A DNA stretch of 64,000 nt. Origin: Desulfamplus magnetovallimortis. GTDB lineage: Bacteria; Desulfobacterota; Desulfobacteria; Desulfobacterales; Desulfobacteraceae. The notes beneath the pieces are model-generated. The model ran no database searches. It worked only from the letters and a program-made list of their open reading frames with translations, and had not been told where the DNA came from. This document shows positions 52,415 through 61,892 of the stretch, one piece after another (positions within the stretch are counted from its first letter, which is position 1; each line of letters opens with the position of its first letter). Location: contig NZ_LT828543.1 of the NCBI RefSeq assembly GCF_900170035.1, positions 103,754-167,753 of the forward strand, read 5' to 3'. The position numbers and the translations under genes were made by a program.

Positions 52415-53092
52415 ATGCTGATAAACGAATGGATGAGCAGAGGCGTCATTACAATAAAAAATAGTGACTCACTGAATGATGCAATGAGGATTTTTCAGAA
52501 AAAGATGATTTCCATGCTTCCTGTTCTCTCAAGGGGAAGTCTGGTGGGTATTGTGACAGACGGCGATATTAAAAAAGCAATGCCTTCTGATGCCACCACA
52601 CTTGATAAATATGAAATCAGGTCATTGATGGATTCTGTAAAAATCGAATCGGTAATGTCAAAGCCTGTTATTACAATCGGAAAAAATCATACAGTTGATG
52701 AAGCTGCTGTTATCATGTTGTCAAAAGGTATTTCAGGTATGCCTGTAGTCAACGGTATGGATGACATTGAAGGAATTATAACCAAAAGCGATGTTTTCAG
52801 GTGTCTGGTCTCTTTTACCGGTGCAGCCCATGCAGGTCAGATTTTTGCCTTCAGGATTAAGGATATGCCTGGAATAATAAAAACAATTACAGATGTCATT
52901 CGTATGGGCGGAGGTCGTTTGAGCAGCATCCTGACATCCTATGACGACGTGGAAGATGGCTTCAGAAAGGTGTTTATCCACTCCTTTGATATACCGGAAG
53001 CAAACTTTGACAACGTGGTCGAGCAGCTTCGCGAATCAGCCCAGATGCTCTACCTTGCAGATCAAACACGAAACATCAGAAAACTGTTCTGA
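52415..53092 (+). CDS. CBS-pair protein with ACT-like C-terminus (AcuB-like)
   Basis: 225 aa, cytosolic. Two CBS motifs ([40 protein letters not shown]) with nucleotide-binding [11 protein letters not shown] and [12 protein letters not shown] ends; residues about 145-205 resemble an ACT domain ([18 protein letters not shown]). Such proteins sense adenine nucleotides and amino acids. Good site GGAGGA before ATG. First gene of the rightward cluster; the Usp genes follow closely, so an energy-state sensor for the cluster is plausible. Confidence 0.85.
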   Translation: MLINEWMSRGVITIKNSDSLNDAMRIFQKKMISMLPVLSRGSLVGIVTDGDIKKAMPSDATTLDKYEIRSLMDSVKIESVMSKPVITIGKNHTVDEAAVIMLSKGISGMPVVNGMDDIEGIITKSDVFRCLVSFTGAAHAGQIFAFRIKDMPGIIKTITDVIRMGGGRLSSILTSYDDVEDGFRKVFIHSFDIPEANFDNVVEQLRESAQMLYLADQTRNIRKLF

Positions 53093-53132
53093 AAATAAGT
53101 TTTATCCAATTTCTAATCAAGGAGGAGTCATC

Positions 53133-53612
53133 ATGAAAAAAATCAGCAAAATAATGGTATGCGTAGATCTATCTGAATATTCCGCAAACAACCTTGAATA
53201 TGCTGTTGCCGTTGCCGGTAACACCAATGCCGAAATCATGATTTTTAATGTCCTGAACCAAAGCGATATCAATGCTGTGAAGATGGTGAGTAGTTACTAT
53301 CCTGATAAAATCAACCTTCAGGACTATATAAAGGAGAGCATTGAGGAGAGGCGCCAGGAGATCAAAAATATCATAAGGGAAAAGTTCTTTGAGCAAAAAT
53401 CCATCATGAGCATTCATATGGGCATGGGTGTTCCCTTTGAGGAGATCCTGAAAAAAGCAGAAGAGGAGAAGGTTGATCTTATTGTGATGGGCAGCAAGGG
53501 AAGGGGAAATCTTGCAAGAACACTTTTCGGCTCACAGGCTGAAAAGGTTTTCAGGCACTCTCCCATACCGGTTTTAAGCATCAGGAAAACACCCCATAAA
53601 AGAGATGCATAA
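53133..53612 (+). CDS. Universal stress protein (single Usp domain)
   Basis: 159 aa from ATG 53133 with AAGGAGGAG upstream (a longer frame from 52941 overlaps the CBS gene and is rejected). Usp alpha/beta fold: [40 protein letters not shown] and the ATP-binding loop [15 protein letters not shown]. Usually binds ATP and acts on transporters or kinases. Starts 40 bp after the AcuB-like gene. Confidence 0.9.
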   Translation: MKKISKIMVCVDLSEYSANNLEYAVAVAGNTNAEIMIFNVLNQSDINAVKMVSSYYPDKINLQDYIKESIEERRQEIKNIIREKFFEQKSIMSIHMGMGVPFEEILKKAEEEKVDLIVMGSKGRGNLARTLFGSQAEKVFRHSPIPVLSIRKTPHKRDA

Positions 53613-53725
53613 TGATTCAGACAATATTGACAAGGTTTAAAAGTGCATAAGTGTCATCCTTGATAATAATAATTATCTAAATATCCAAATATCATAATAT
53701 TTATATATTTTATAGGAGAAATAAA

Positions 53726-54658
53726 ATGAGTAAATATGGAAATACAATACTTGTGGCTCTTGATGGTTCGGAACGGGCAATGAAAACCGTTGAATATCTT
53801 TGCGATTTTAAACCTTTTCACAAAAAGGATCTGGTTCTTCTCAATATTTTCAGTGGCGTGCCTGACTGCTACTGGGATTTGGGGCGTGAATCCTTCAGCC
53901 GCAGCACAATGGCCCAGGCAATGGGATGGGAACACCAACGCAGGACAGAGATGGAGGAGTTCATGGCCCGTGCAAAAAGCATGCTTGTTTCAGCCGGATA
54001 CCCTTCCAAATCTGTTTATGTTCGTATCCAGAATCGCAAAAAAGGCGTAACCCGTGACATTATAGAAGAGGCAGAAAAAGGATATTTTGCACTTCTGTCA
54101 AGAAGACGCGGCGCAGGGGCGCTTTCATATGTGGTTATGGGCAGCACTACCTCAAAGCTTGTCCAGAGCTTATCGTCTGTGCCTCTAATGCTTGCTGGGA
54201 TTGAAAGGGTTAATAACTCCATCTGTGTTGCGGTTGACGGTTCCGAAAACTCAAGGAGAGCAGTTGATTTTACAGCAGGTGTGGTTGAAGGCTCTGATTG
54301 CAGGATTGTGCTTTGCAGTGTTTTGAGAAATTTCAACCTCTTTAACGGAAAAAGTGCCCTAGAGGTGACAGAGGACAGCAATATCAGCTCGCTTTCCGAG
54401 ATTATTGATGCTGCCCTGGAGGATGCCGCACAGAAGTTCAAATCTGTGGGAATTCCCGTGGATAAAATAGATCGTAAAAAGATTGTGGGAGTCAGCAGCC
54501 GTGCAGCAGCAATATCACAGGCAGCCCAGGATGCAAAATGCGATACAGTTGTACTTGGCAGAAGGGGACAGTCAAATCTTGCAAAATTCAGCATGGGACG
54601 CGTTCCTTCAAAGGTTATACATATTGCAAGGACAATGACTGTCTGGATTATCTCCTGA
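53726..54658 (+). CDS. Tandem universal stress protein
   Basis: 310 aa, two Usp domains (about 1-150 and 165-310). The first begins NTILVALDGSERAMKTVEYL and ends with a changed loop (GSTTSKLVQSLSSVPLML). The second begins SICVAVDGSENSRRAVDF and keeps a loop close to consensus (GRRGQSNLAKFSMGRVPSKV). Ribosome site AGGAGAA. Separated from the first Usp gene by 113 bp that includes a short class A right-end fragment (TGATTCAGACAATATTGAC). Confidence 0.88.
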   Translation: MSKYGNTILVALDGSERAMKTVEYLCDFKPFHKKDLVLLNIFSGVPDCYWDLGRESFSRSTMAQAMGWEHQRRTEMEEFMARAKSMLVSAGYPSKSVYVRIQNRKKGVTRDIIEEAEKGYFALLSRRRGAGALSYVVMGSTTSKLVQSLSSVPLMLAGIERVNNSICVAVDGSENSRRAVDFTAGVVEGSDCRIVLCSVLRNFNLFNGKSALEVTEDSNISSLSEIIDAALEDAAQKFKSVGIPVDKIDRKKIVGVSSRAAAISQAAQDAKCDTVVLGRRGQSNLAKFSMGRVPSKVIHIARTMTVWIIS

Positions 54659-54682
54659 GCCAAATGAAAAAATGAAATAATT

Positions 54683-54788
54683 GGCATCCTTCATATGACT
54701 CCAAAGATACTTTACACTTTTTTGTGAGAGATTCCCGCTACCCAGAGTTTTCTCTCCGGAAAGTGTAAACTGGGAAATGAAGCATGCC
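54683..54788. mobile_element. Class C MITE (106 bp), 8-bp target duplication
   Basis: Ends GGCATCCTTCATATG and AAATGAAGCATGCC; AAATAATT at 54675-54682 and 54789-54796. The best-preserved copy. Just after it, about 54813-54850, is a CTTCCCCCCTC / GGGGGGAGGAAG hairpin without a T-run. Confidence 0.85.
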
Positions 54789-54922
54789 AAATAATTCTGT
54801 TTTTTTCATTCTTCTTCCCCCCTCTCCATTAATTGGGGGGAGGAAGGGGAACTTTACTTTCAACTATTAACCCAAGTCAGTTAAGACAAATGTATCAAAT
54901 TTAACAATAAAATGAGGCTTCA

Positions 54923-56680
54923 ATGAAACAGTCAGTTACAGAGCGCACAGCGTTTTACCAAATTCTTACAAGAAAAATAACGGTGTTGATACTGATGGTC
55001 TCATTTTTTCCCATGATATTGACCACAGGTATCCTTTTTTACCGTTTTAATGGAGCATACAAGGAAAAGATAAATGCCCATATTTCAGAACTTGTACAGA
55101 AACATACCCAGAACATTGATTCATTTCTCTCTGAAAAACTTGGCAACATCCGCTATCTTGCCCGCTTGTTCGATAATAACCAGCAGACACCCAGGATTTT
55201 TCTGCAACAGCAGATGACACTTTTACGAAATCAATATGGCGATGTCTTCACAGATCTTGGGCTTGTGGATTCAAACGGCATTCAGTTTGCCTATGAGGGG
55301 CCATTTAAACTTGAAAATGCCGATTATTCAAATGCCAAATGGTTCATTGCAGCAAAGGAAAAGGCTTTTTACATAAGCGATGTCTTTGCAGGGTTAAGGG
55401 GGCATCCCCATTTTATTGTTACCGTAAAAGTTTCATTCAACGGCTCTAACTCACTTTTGCGGTCAACCATCAATTTTGGCGCATTTAATTCCCTTGTCGA
55501 AAATATACAGATAGGTAGGACAGGTATTGCCTTTATTATCAATACAAAGGGAGAACTTCAGACCAAAATGGATGTTCGTCTCAAAGATTCTGCGATAATG
55601 AGCATTCTTGATCCTGATGGTCACAAAAAAAATGAAACCATTTTTTCTGAAAAACAGGATGCGTCCGGAAAACGCTATCTTTGTGTTACTTCAATGCTGA
55701 ACAATATCGACTGGATCATGGTATTTCGCCAGGATATTGGAGATGCCTTCAGGGAGTTGCGAAAAACCCAGATTCTTGCACTTGTACTTTTTCTTTTAGG
55801 CTGCGGAGCCATTATATCAGTGGCATTTACCCTTCCGAGAAATATCGTAAAACTAATCGCCAGTGCTGATAAAAAGAGTGAAGTGATGAACAGGCAGGTG
55901 ATTGAAAGCGGTAAACTTGCCACAATTGGAGAGCTTGCCGCAGGCATTGCCCATGAGATCAATAACCCTGTTGCAATCATGGTTGAGGAGGCAGGATGGA
56001 TAGAGGATCTCCTTGAAGAGGAGGAACTTAAAAATACCAAAAATTTTGAAGAGTTCAAACGGGCACTTGTCCAGATCAATACCCAGGGAAAAAGATGCAA
56101 GGAGATAACCCATAAACTTTTAAGTTTTGCCAGAAAAACCGACTCCACCATAAACGACGTCCAGATAAATGATGCTGTACGTGAAATTGTCTCTCTTACA
56201 GCGCAGATGGCAAGGTATAACAATGTAATCATTGAAACAGAGCTTCATGAAGGAATTCCATTTATAAGGATCTCTCCGTCAGAACTTCAGCAGGTGATTC
56301 TGAACCTTATCAATAACGCCATAGACGCCATGCATAAGGGTGGAGGTACAATAAAGATTGAGACAAAAATCAGCAAGCTCGAAAAGAACCATGTGGTCAT
56401 TGCAGTTGAAGATAACGGCCCTGGTATCCCCAAAGATAATCTTGAGAGAATTTTTGATCCTTTTTTCACAACAAAACCTGTGGGAAAGGGGACAGGTCTT
56501 GGTCTTTCAATATGTTACGGCATTGTACAGAAGATGGGGGGTAAAATTGATGTTTACAGTGAAGTGGGTATGGGCACCCGTTTCAGGATATGGATACCGT
56601 TTCAGGAACCTTTGTCAGAAAAGCCTTTAAACGAAATCAATGTGGCAGAACCTGTTTCTGCTACGTTGGCAGATAAATAG
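54923..56680 (+). CDS. Sensor histidine kinase, dCACHE type
   Basis: 585 aa. TM1 (about 18-40, [20 protein letters not shown]), double-CACHE periplasmic sensor (about 41-288; [29 protein letters not shown]), TM2 ([19 protein letters not shown]), then HisKA ([20 protein letters not shown]) and HATPase ([30 protein letters not shown]). No HAMP. Likely partner of the receiver genes directly downstream (56789, 57308) and regulator of the transporters in this cluster. ATG after GAGGC. Confidence 0.92.
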   Translation: MKQSVTERTAFYQILTRKITVLILMVSFFPMILTTGILFYRFNGAYKEKINAHISELVQKHTQNIDSFLSEKLGNIRYLARLFDNNQQTPRIFLQQQMTLLRNQYGDVFTDLGLVDSNGIQFAYEGPFKLENADYSNAKWFIAAKEKAFYISDVFAGLRGHPHFIVTVKVSFNGSNSLLRSTINFGAFNSLVENIQIGRTGIAFIINTKGELQTKMDVRLKDSAIMSILDPDGHKKNETIFSEKQDASGKRYLCVTSMLNNIDWIMVFRQDIGDAFRELRKTQILALVLFLLGCGAIISVAFTLPRNIVKLIASADKKSEVMNRQVIESGKLATIGELAAGIAHEINNPVAIMVEEAGWIEDLLEEEELKNTKNFEEFKRALVQINTQGKRCKEITHKLLSFARKTDSTINDVQINDAVREIVSLTAQMARYNNVIIETELHEGIPFIRISPSELQQVILNLINNAIDAMHKGGGTIKIETKISKLEKNHVVIAVEDNGPGIPKDNLERIFDPFFTTKPVGKGTGLGLSICYGIVQKMGGKIDVYSEVGMGTRFRIWIPFQEPLSEKPLNEINVAEPVSATLADK

Positions 56681-56788
56681 TTTAAGTAGGGCATTAAAAT
56701 CACGAATCAAGTGCCCCAAAAAGTGTAACCTTATAAACAAAAGTGCTTGAAAAAATTGAGTTATTTTTTTTAAAAAGGAGATTTTAAA

Positions 56789-57220
56789 ATGAAAAACATA
56801 AAAATGCTGCTTGTGGATGATGAAAAGGGATTCATTGATACCCTGAGCAAACGCCTTGAAAAACGAGAACTTTCTGTCAGTGCTGTTTACAACGGAGAGG
56901 ACGCTATCTCTAAGCTTAAAGAGAATTCAGATATTGAGGTTGTTATCCTTGATGTAAAGATGCCGGGTATGGATGGCATTGAGACATTGACCGAGATTAA
57001 AAGAGTCTATCCCCTTGTGGAGGTTATCATGCTTACAGGTCATGCAACTGTTGAGACAGCCATTGATGGCATGAAGGTTGGGGCATTTGATTACCTCATG
57101 AAACCCTGTGACATAGAACTGTTGGTTGACAAGGTTAAGGGTGCAGCAAAACGAAAAAGAGATCATGAACAGAAAATTACAGATGCACGTATAAAAGAGA
57201 TCACAGAGAGGATGGCCTGA
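56789..57220 (+). CDS. Stand-alone response regulator (receiver only)
   Basis: 143 aa. IKMLLVDDEKGFIDTLSKRL; phospho-Asp in VVILDVKMPGMDG; Thr/Ser in MLTGHATVETAIDG; Lys in YLMKPCDI. It ends with a short basic helix. One of four close paralogues in this cluster (57308, 59738, 61359). Strong AAAAAGGAGA site. Follows the dCACHE kinase by 108 bp and has no DNA-binding output, so it probably acts by protein contact or relay. Confidence 0.92.
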   Translation: MKNIKMLLVDDEKGFIDTLSKRLEKRELSVSAVYNGEDAISKLKENSDIEVVILDVKMPGMDGIETLTEIKRVYPLVEVIMLTGHATVETAIDGMKVGAFDYLMKPCDIELLVDKVKGAAKRKRDHEQKITDARIKEITERMA

Positions 57221-57307
57221 TTAAAATTTTCAGTCGTTATGTAAATTAAGTTACAATGAAATAGGATAAATGGGCTGGGATACAGAATCTGCCTGGGGGA
57301 GAGGAAT

Positions 57308-57712
57308 ATGAACAGTAAAAATAAAGAGACAAATATCATAAGGGTTCTTCTGGTGGATGATGAGCAGGGGTATCTAAATGTCCTCTCCAACAGGATGGCC
57401 CGCCGATCCATTCAGGCTACAAAAGCCTTCAGCGGAACAGAAGCCATACAGATTCTTCGTAAAAACGATTTTGATGTGGTGGTTCTGGATCTGAAGATGG
57501 AGGATATGGACGGCATTGAAGTTTTGAAAGTTATCAAGCGTATGGTGCCGGAGCTTCCTGTGATCATACTGACAGGGCACGGCTCGCAAACCGCTGCCGA
57601 GGAAGGCATCTCTTTTGGTGCATTTGATTACCTTAGCAAACCATGCGAGCTTAGCGAGCTTCTGGAGAAGATCCGCGAAGCATATCAACATCAACCAAAC
57701 TCTGACAGTTGA
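57308..57712 (+). CDS. Stand-alone response regulator
   Basis: 134 aa receiver. Asp in VVVLDLKMEDMDG (Glu-Asp instead of the usual Pro-Gly), ILTGHGSQTAAEEG, Lys in YLSKPCEL. AGAGG site before ATG. Its stop lies 17 bp before the DASS permease start, so it is cotranscribed with the permease. Confidence 0.9.
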   Translation: MNSKNKETNIIRVLLVDDEQGYLNVLSNRMARRSIQATKAFSGTEAIQILRKNDFDVVVLDLKMEDMDGIEVLKVIKRMVPELPVIILTGHGSQTAAEEGISFGAFDYLSKPCELSELLEKIREAYQHQPNSDS

Positions 57713-57729
57713 TCTGTCAAGGAGAAAAT

Positions 57730-59322
57730 ATGTTTTATAAAACTAATGGATTTAAACTCTGTGCGGCATTGCTGATAGGTATTATAGTCTTTATTCTGCC
57801 AAGGCCGGAGGGGACACAATTCAAGATAACAGGCGATTCAGCTAAAATCCTGATACAAAATGTGGGAGAGCATTTCACCCTTATTCCTGATGGAGAGATT
57901 GAGGCTAAAAAGAAAACCGGAGCCTATATCCTCAAGGCAAAGGTTCCAGGTTCTTCCGAGGGAAGCGCTGATTTTCTGGTCAAAAAGGCAAAGGAGCTTG
58001 ACCTTGAGAAAGTTCAGGTGGATTATGTTGATGGATTATCACCCAAGGCCAAACGGTTCCTTGCAATTCTTGCTGTTCTTATAATACTTTTTGTATTTGA
58101 GCCTATTCCACTTGAAATAACAGCCGTTCTTATAGGTGTTTCTCTGGTGATCATGCAGATTACCGATGTAAAAAATGCATGGGCACCTTATATGCATCCG
58201 GTTGTCATATTTATAATGTGCTGCCTTATATTTGCAATTGCCCTTGAAAAGGCAGGTCTGACAAAGCGACTTGGATACTTTATTATCAAAAAAGCAGGGA
58301 ACAGCGTAACCCGATTTACCTTTATCATTGCCATTGGCCTGGGGCTTGCATCATCATTCATGCATGATGCTGCGGCCTGTGCCATAGGCATTGTAACCAT
58401 GCTGCCGCTTATGCGGGCTGTTGGTATCGAACCCCATACCAGCACCGCCAAATTTATGATGCTATCACTTCCATTTGCCTGCTCAAGCGGTGGCATGGGC
58501 TCCCTTATCGGAGGGGGGCGATGTATGGTTTCCGCAGCGTTTTTAAAGGAGTTCACAGGGCTTGAAATCACATTTTTCGACTGGATTCTTTACGCAATGC
58601 CGGCTGCAATTATAACTGTTCCTGCTGCTGTGTTTATTGTTTACATGGTTTACAAACCAGACCCGCAATTCAAGCTGCCTGATTTTGATGAAAGCATGGG
58701 TGCAATGACATCCCTTGAGAAAAAGACCCTTGCAATTATTGCATTCTCATTTGTTCTGTGGCTTACCAAAGGGCTTCATGGCATTGATTATTCCATCACA
58801 GGAATGCTTGGGGTTACAGCCCTTGTTCTCTTCAAGGTTCTTACATGGAGAGATATAAATGACAACCTTGAGTGGGGTACATCGCTTTTCATCTTTGGCG
58901 GCGGTATTTCACTTGGTCTTGCCATGGGGTATTCAGGAGCCGCTGATTACTTTGCAAATCTCTTTTTCCCGCTTATCCAGGGCAAAGGCTGGCTTGTTCT
59001 ATTTGTCGGAGTGGGTGTTTTCGGTGCCCTTGTCACCAATGCAATGGCCAATGTGGCAGCCGCTGCATTGATTCTTCCCATTGTAATTCCCATGGCACAG
59101 CTTGAGGGTGTGAATCCCACCATTCTTGCGCTGTGCCTTGGCATGGCAACATCCTTTGCCATGCTGCTTGTAATAGGATGTCCGCCCAATGCCATTGCAT
59201 ACAGTTATCGCTATTTCAAGTCATCTGATCTTACAAAGGCAGGGCTTGTGGCAACGCCGATTCTGCTTTCGCTTCTGGTTCTGGTTGCTGCTGTCTGGTG
59301 GAGAATTCTGGGATTAATCTGA
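57730..59322 (+). CDS. DASS/SLC13-family anion permease
   Basis: 530 aa from ATG 57730 with AAGGAGAAAA upstream. TM1 (LCAALLIGIIVFILP), an external region of about 80 residues, then 11 or so helices with divalent-anion symporter hallmarks (PLEITAVLIGVSLVIMQI; SSFMHDAAACAIGIVTMLPL; LPFACSSGGMGSLIGGG; ATSFAMLLVIGCPPNAIAYS). Substrates of the family are sulfate, dicarboxylates or citrate with Na+ or H+; in a sulfate reducer sulfate is plausible but not proven. The external domain after TM1 is an unusual addition. Confidence 0.9.
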   Translation: MFYKTNGFKLCAALLIGIIVFILPRPEGTQFKITGDSAKILIQNVGEHFTLIPDGEIEAKKKTGAYILKAKVPGSSEGSADFLVKKAKELDLEKVQVDYVDGLSPKAKRFLAILAVLIILFVFEPIPLEITAVLIGVSLVIMQITDVKNAWAPYMHPVVIFIMCCLIFAIALEKAGLTKRLGYFIIKKAGNSVTRFTFIIAIGLGLASSFMHDAAACAIGIVTMLPLMRAVGIEPHTSTAKFMMLSLPFACSSGGMGSLIGGGRCMVSAAFLKEFTGLEITFFDWILYAMPAAIITVPAAVFIVYMVYKPDPQFKLPDFDESMGAMTSLEKKTLAIIAFSFVLWLTKGLHGIDYSITGMLGVTALVLFKVLTWRDINDNLEWGTSLFIFGGGISLGLAMGYSGAADYFANLFFPLIQGKGWLVLFVGVGVFGALVTNAMANVAAAALILPIVIPMAQLEGVNPTILALCLGMATSFAMLLVIGCPPNAIAYSYRYFKSSDLTKAGLVATPILLSLLVLVAAVWWRILGLI

Positions 59323-59334
59323 TGAAAAATGGTA

Positions 59335-59433
59335 TAGATTTCCAGAAAAATATTTTGGCATTCTCAATTCTGAAGGGCAACCACAAGGGATTGCCCCCTA
59401 CAGTGCTCGCCAATTTAATTATCTGGCACAGTA
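59335..59433. mobile_element. Class D MITE, 99 bp, TA target
   Basis: Ends TAGATTTCCAGA and ATCTGGCACAGTA; GGGCAACC-ACAAGG-GATTGCCC centre. TA at 59333-59334 and 59434-59435. Starts 12 bp after the permease stop. Confidence 0.8.
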
Positions 59434-59513
59434 TAGAAGCGGATCCTGAATCTGCCTGCAACTGTTGAATCGCCCACAGCAGTTGTTCAGGAAGGCAGGT
59501 TCAGGAGAAGCTT

Positions 59514-59700
59514 TTTACCGTAAAAATGACTATCATTTTTATGTTTGGGGGTGATTGATACGTAATCATGCCCGTTTACCGTGAAAATGGATACAAATTT
59601 TCATGTTCGGGGGTGGCTGAATCACAGCCATGTCCGTTTACCGTGAAAATATCCCAAGTTATTTTAATGATCAGGGATGGCCAAAATTCGGCCATGACGG
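59514..59700. repeat. Class B repeat, three tandem units
   Basis: Units 59514-59574, 59575-59636 and 59637-59700 (61, 62 and 64 bp). Each begins TTTACCGTRAAAAT and ends near CATGNCCG, with two short hairpins joined by GGGGGTG. The longest class B array in the window, 37 bp before a receiver gene. Confidence 0.7.
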
Positions 59701-59737
59701 TTTAGCTTAATCCATAAATCTGAAAGGGATACAGAGC

Positions 59738-60238
59738 ATGGAGAAAATGAACAGTGAAAAAATCAGGGTTCTTCTTGTTGACGATGAAGAGGGATTCAGA
59801 TCGGCAATTGCAAGAAGGCTTGGAAAGAGAGGAATTTTTCCCATGCAGGCCGGAAGCGGGGAGGAGTGCCTTGAGATTCTTGGAGTGGAGCCAGTGGATG
59901 TTGTTGTTCTGGATGTTAAGATGCCCGGTATCGGCGGCATTGAGACCCTGAAAATCATCAGAACGAGCCATGCAAATGTTCAGGTTATTCTGCTCACCGG
60001 AAATGTTGCAGTTTCAGACGGTGTTGAAGGAATCAAGTCCGGAGCATTTGATTATCTGACAAAACCTGTTGAAATTGATCATCTTCATACCAAGATCATG
60101 CAGGCCTTTGATATTAGAAAACTTCAGCAGGAGCAGGAAAAGGAGCGTGAATACAGGGCAAAACTGGAAAAAAAATGGTTGAAACAGAGCGCCTTGTGGC
60201 CATTGGAACCATGTCCACCGGTATTGCACATGAAATAA
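59738..60238 (+). CDS. Receiver part of a split receiver-kinase gene
   Basis: Receiver (KIRVLLVDDEEGFRSAIARR; Asp in VVVLDVKMPGIGG; Lys in YLTKPVEI) followed by a coiled coil (KLQQEQEKEREYRAKLEKK). At the A8 run 60168-60175 this frame departs into WLKQSALWPLEP and stops at 60238. Shifting by -1 there continues KKMVETERLVAIGTMSTGIA, the normal start of the kinase core. ATG follows GGGATACAGAG. Confidence 0.85.
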   Translation: MEKMNSEKIRVLLVDDEEGFRSAIARRLGKRGIFPMQAGSGEECLEILGVEPVDVVVLDVKMPGIGGIETLKIIRTSHANVQVILLTGNVAVSDGVEGIKSGAFDYLTKPVEIDHLHTKIMQAFDIRKLQQEQEKEREYRAKLEKKWLKQSALWPLEPCPPVLHMK

Positions 60239-60966
60239 ACAACCCTTTGGCCATTATCAATGAGTCTGCCGGATTTATGAAAGAGGTGATAGAAACGCCT
60301 GAAATGTCTGCTTTTTCAAGAAAAGGCGATCTTCTGCTTGGTATCGAAAAGATTGAAAAAAGTGTGAAAAGGGCACGCAGGATTACACATCAGCTTCTCG
60401 GGCATGTGAAAAAACAGGATTCCGCTTTTTCAGAAGTCAATCTGGAGATGCTGACAAAAGAGACCCTGGATCTTTTGAAAAAGGATATCGAGGATAAAGA
60501 GATCTCAGTTGAGCTTAAAATGGAGAGCAATGCAAAGCTATTATGGAGTGACCCATATCAGATCCGGCAGGTTTTGATTAACCTTTTGAGCAATGCCATA
60601 CATGCATTGAGCAAAAAGGGCACAATTACAATATTGACAACAATACCGGATAAATTTTCTGAAATAGACGGATTGAACAGATTGCATAAAAATGGTGAAT
60701 CAAGTGCTTGTTTAGAGTGGTCTGAAGAGAGTTTTTTGAGCCTCGAAATCAGGGATAACGGCATTGGAATACCCAAAGAGAATCTTGGGAAAATATTTGA
60801 CCCGTTTTTCACGACCAAATCCTTTGACCAGGGAACCGGACTTGGACTTTTTGTTGTTCATAAAATCATTTCAGGGCTTGGCGGCCAGATAGAGGTGGAA
60901 AGCACTGTGGGCAAGGGAACTTCTTTTTTTATAAAATTGCCCAGACATTTGGAAAACAAGACATGA
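60175..60966 (+). CDS. Histidine kinase core, second part of the split receiver-kinase gene
   Basis: 263 aa. HisKA ([20 protein letters not shown]) and HATPase (NLLSNAIHAL, DNGIGIPKEN, DQGTGLGLFVVHKI) complete and intact. It has no sensor of its own. Its ATG overlaps the A8 run and only a weak GGA precedes it, so it may be made by re-initiation, by -1 frameshifting on A-AAA-AAA, or not at all. Related full-length REC-kinases occur at 43993 and 45524. Confidence 0.85.
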   Translation: MVETERLVAIGTMSTGIAHEINNPLAIINESAGFMKEVIETPEMSAFSRKGDLLLGIEKIEKSVKRARRITHQLLGHVKKQDSAFSEVNLEMLTKETLDLLKKDIEDKEISVELKMESNAKLLWSDPYQIRQVLINLLSNAIHALSKKGTITILTTIPDKFSEIDGLNRLHKNGESSACLEWSEESFLSLEIRDNGIGIPKENLGKIFDPFFTTKSFDQGTGLGLFVVHKIISGLGGQIEVESTVGKGTSFFIKLPRHLENKT

Positions 60967-60985
60967 AAAAATGTCAATAATAATA

Positions 60986-61158
60986 CTCAAAATCGACACC
61001 TATAATCTCTTGAGCCTTGTCAATATTGTCTGAATCAGGATTCCCAAGATTAACAGGATAAGGCAGGATTATCTATCCTGAACATCTTGTTTATCCTGGT
61101 TATCCTGATTCAGACAAATTCAGTAAATGGAAAAAAGCAATAAGATGTCGATTTTGAG
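60986..61158. mobile_element. Class A MITE, full length (173 bp), 7-bp target duplication
   Basis: CTCAAAATCGACACC ... GTCGATTTTGAG; inner GTCTGAATCAGG / CCTGATTCAGAC. AATAATA at 60979-60985 and 61159-61165. A second class A fragment (right inner arm only) follows at about 61180-61226. Confidence 0.75.
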
Positions 61159-61239
61159 AATAATAAAGAGCAACAAGGATATATATCCTGAGTATCCTGT
61201 TAATCCTGGTTATCCTATTCAGACAAGTACAATAAATAA

Positions 61240-61333
61240 ACGGTCATGGCCGGCATTCAGCCACCCCCGAATATGGAAATTTGTATCTATTTCCACGGTA
61301 AAAATAAAAATTTATATCCATTTTTACGTTAAT
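61240..61333. repeat. Class B repeat, one and a half units
   Basis: AACGGTCATGGCCGGCATTCAGCC, ACCCCCGAATATGG, TTTCCACGGTAAAA, then a partial second ATATCCATTTTTACGTTAA. Ends 26 bp before the next receiver gene. Confidence 0.6.
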
Positions 61334-61358
61334 ACAACAATTCAAGGAGTAAAAAGCA

Positions 61359-61799
61359 ATGATAAAAATACCTGCAAGAGTCCTTATAGTTGATGATGAA
61401 AAAGATTTTGTGGAGATGTTTTCCCTGCGGCTTCAATCCCAGGGAGAAAAGGTCTTAAGTGCCTTCAACGGTATTGATGCTCTTGATGTGCTGGAGCAAA
61501 ATATTGTTGATGTTGTAATCCTTGATATCAGAATGCCCGGCATGGACGGAATTGAAACCCTGAAGCGGATCAAGGCTCTATATCCCATTGTAGAGGTCAT
61601 CATGCTCACCGGTCATGGCTCTGCTGAAACTGCTGTTGAGGGGATGAAGCTTGGGGCTTTTGATTATCTTATGAAACCTGCGGATTTTGGAGATATTTCC
61701 CTGAAACTTGAGGCTGCCAGAAAGCGAAAGGATGAGCATGAAGAGAGAATCCGGAAGGCTGAGGCAAGGCTTTTGATAAGAAGAAGCGGAGATATATAA
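61359..61799 (+). CDS. Stand-alone response regulator
   Basis: 146 aa receiver. ARVLIVDDEKDFVEMFSLRL; Asp in VVILDIRMPGMDG; MLTGHGSAETAVEG; Lys in YLMKPADF; basic helical tail. Very close to 56789 and clearly paralogous to 57308 and 59738. Good site CAAGGAGTA before ATG. Confidence 0.92.
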   Translation: MIKIPARVLIVDDEKDFVEMFSLRLQSQGEKVLSAFNGIDALDVLEQNIVDVVILDIRMPGMDGIETLKRIKALYPIVEVIMLTGHGSAETAVEGMKLGAFDYLMKPADFGDISLKLEAARKRKDEHEERIRKAEARLLIRRSGDI

Positions 61800-61892
61800 C
61801 AGACATGGTTGTTATACATGCAAATTTATTTAACTATGTTGAATGGATGGCTTTATTACCATATAGTGTTTCCTGACTTGTAAAAACAGGTT

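Noticed and set aside
52941-53132. N-terminal extension of the first Usp gene
   Set aside because: The upstream frame overlaps the AcuB-like gene out of frame and a strong ribosome site precedes ATG 53133.
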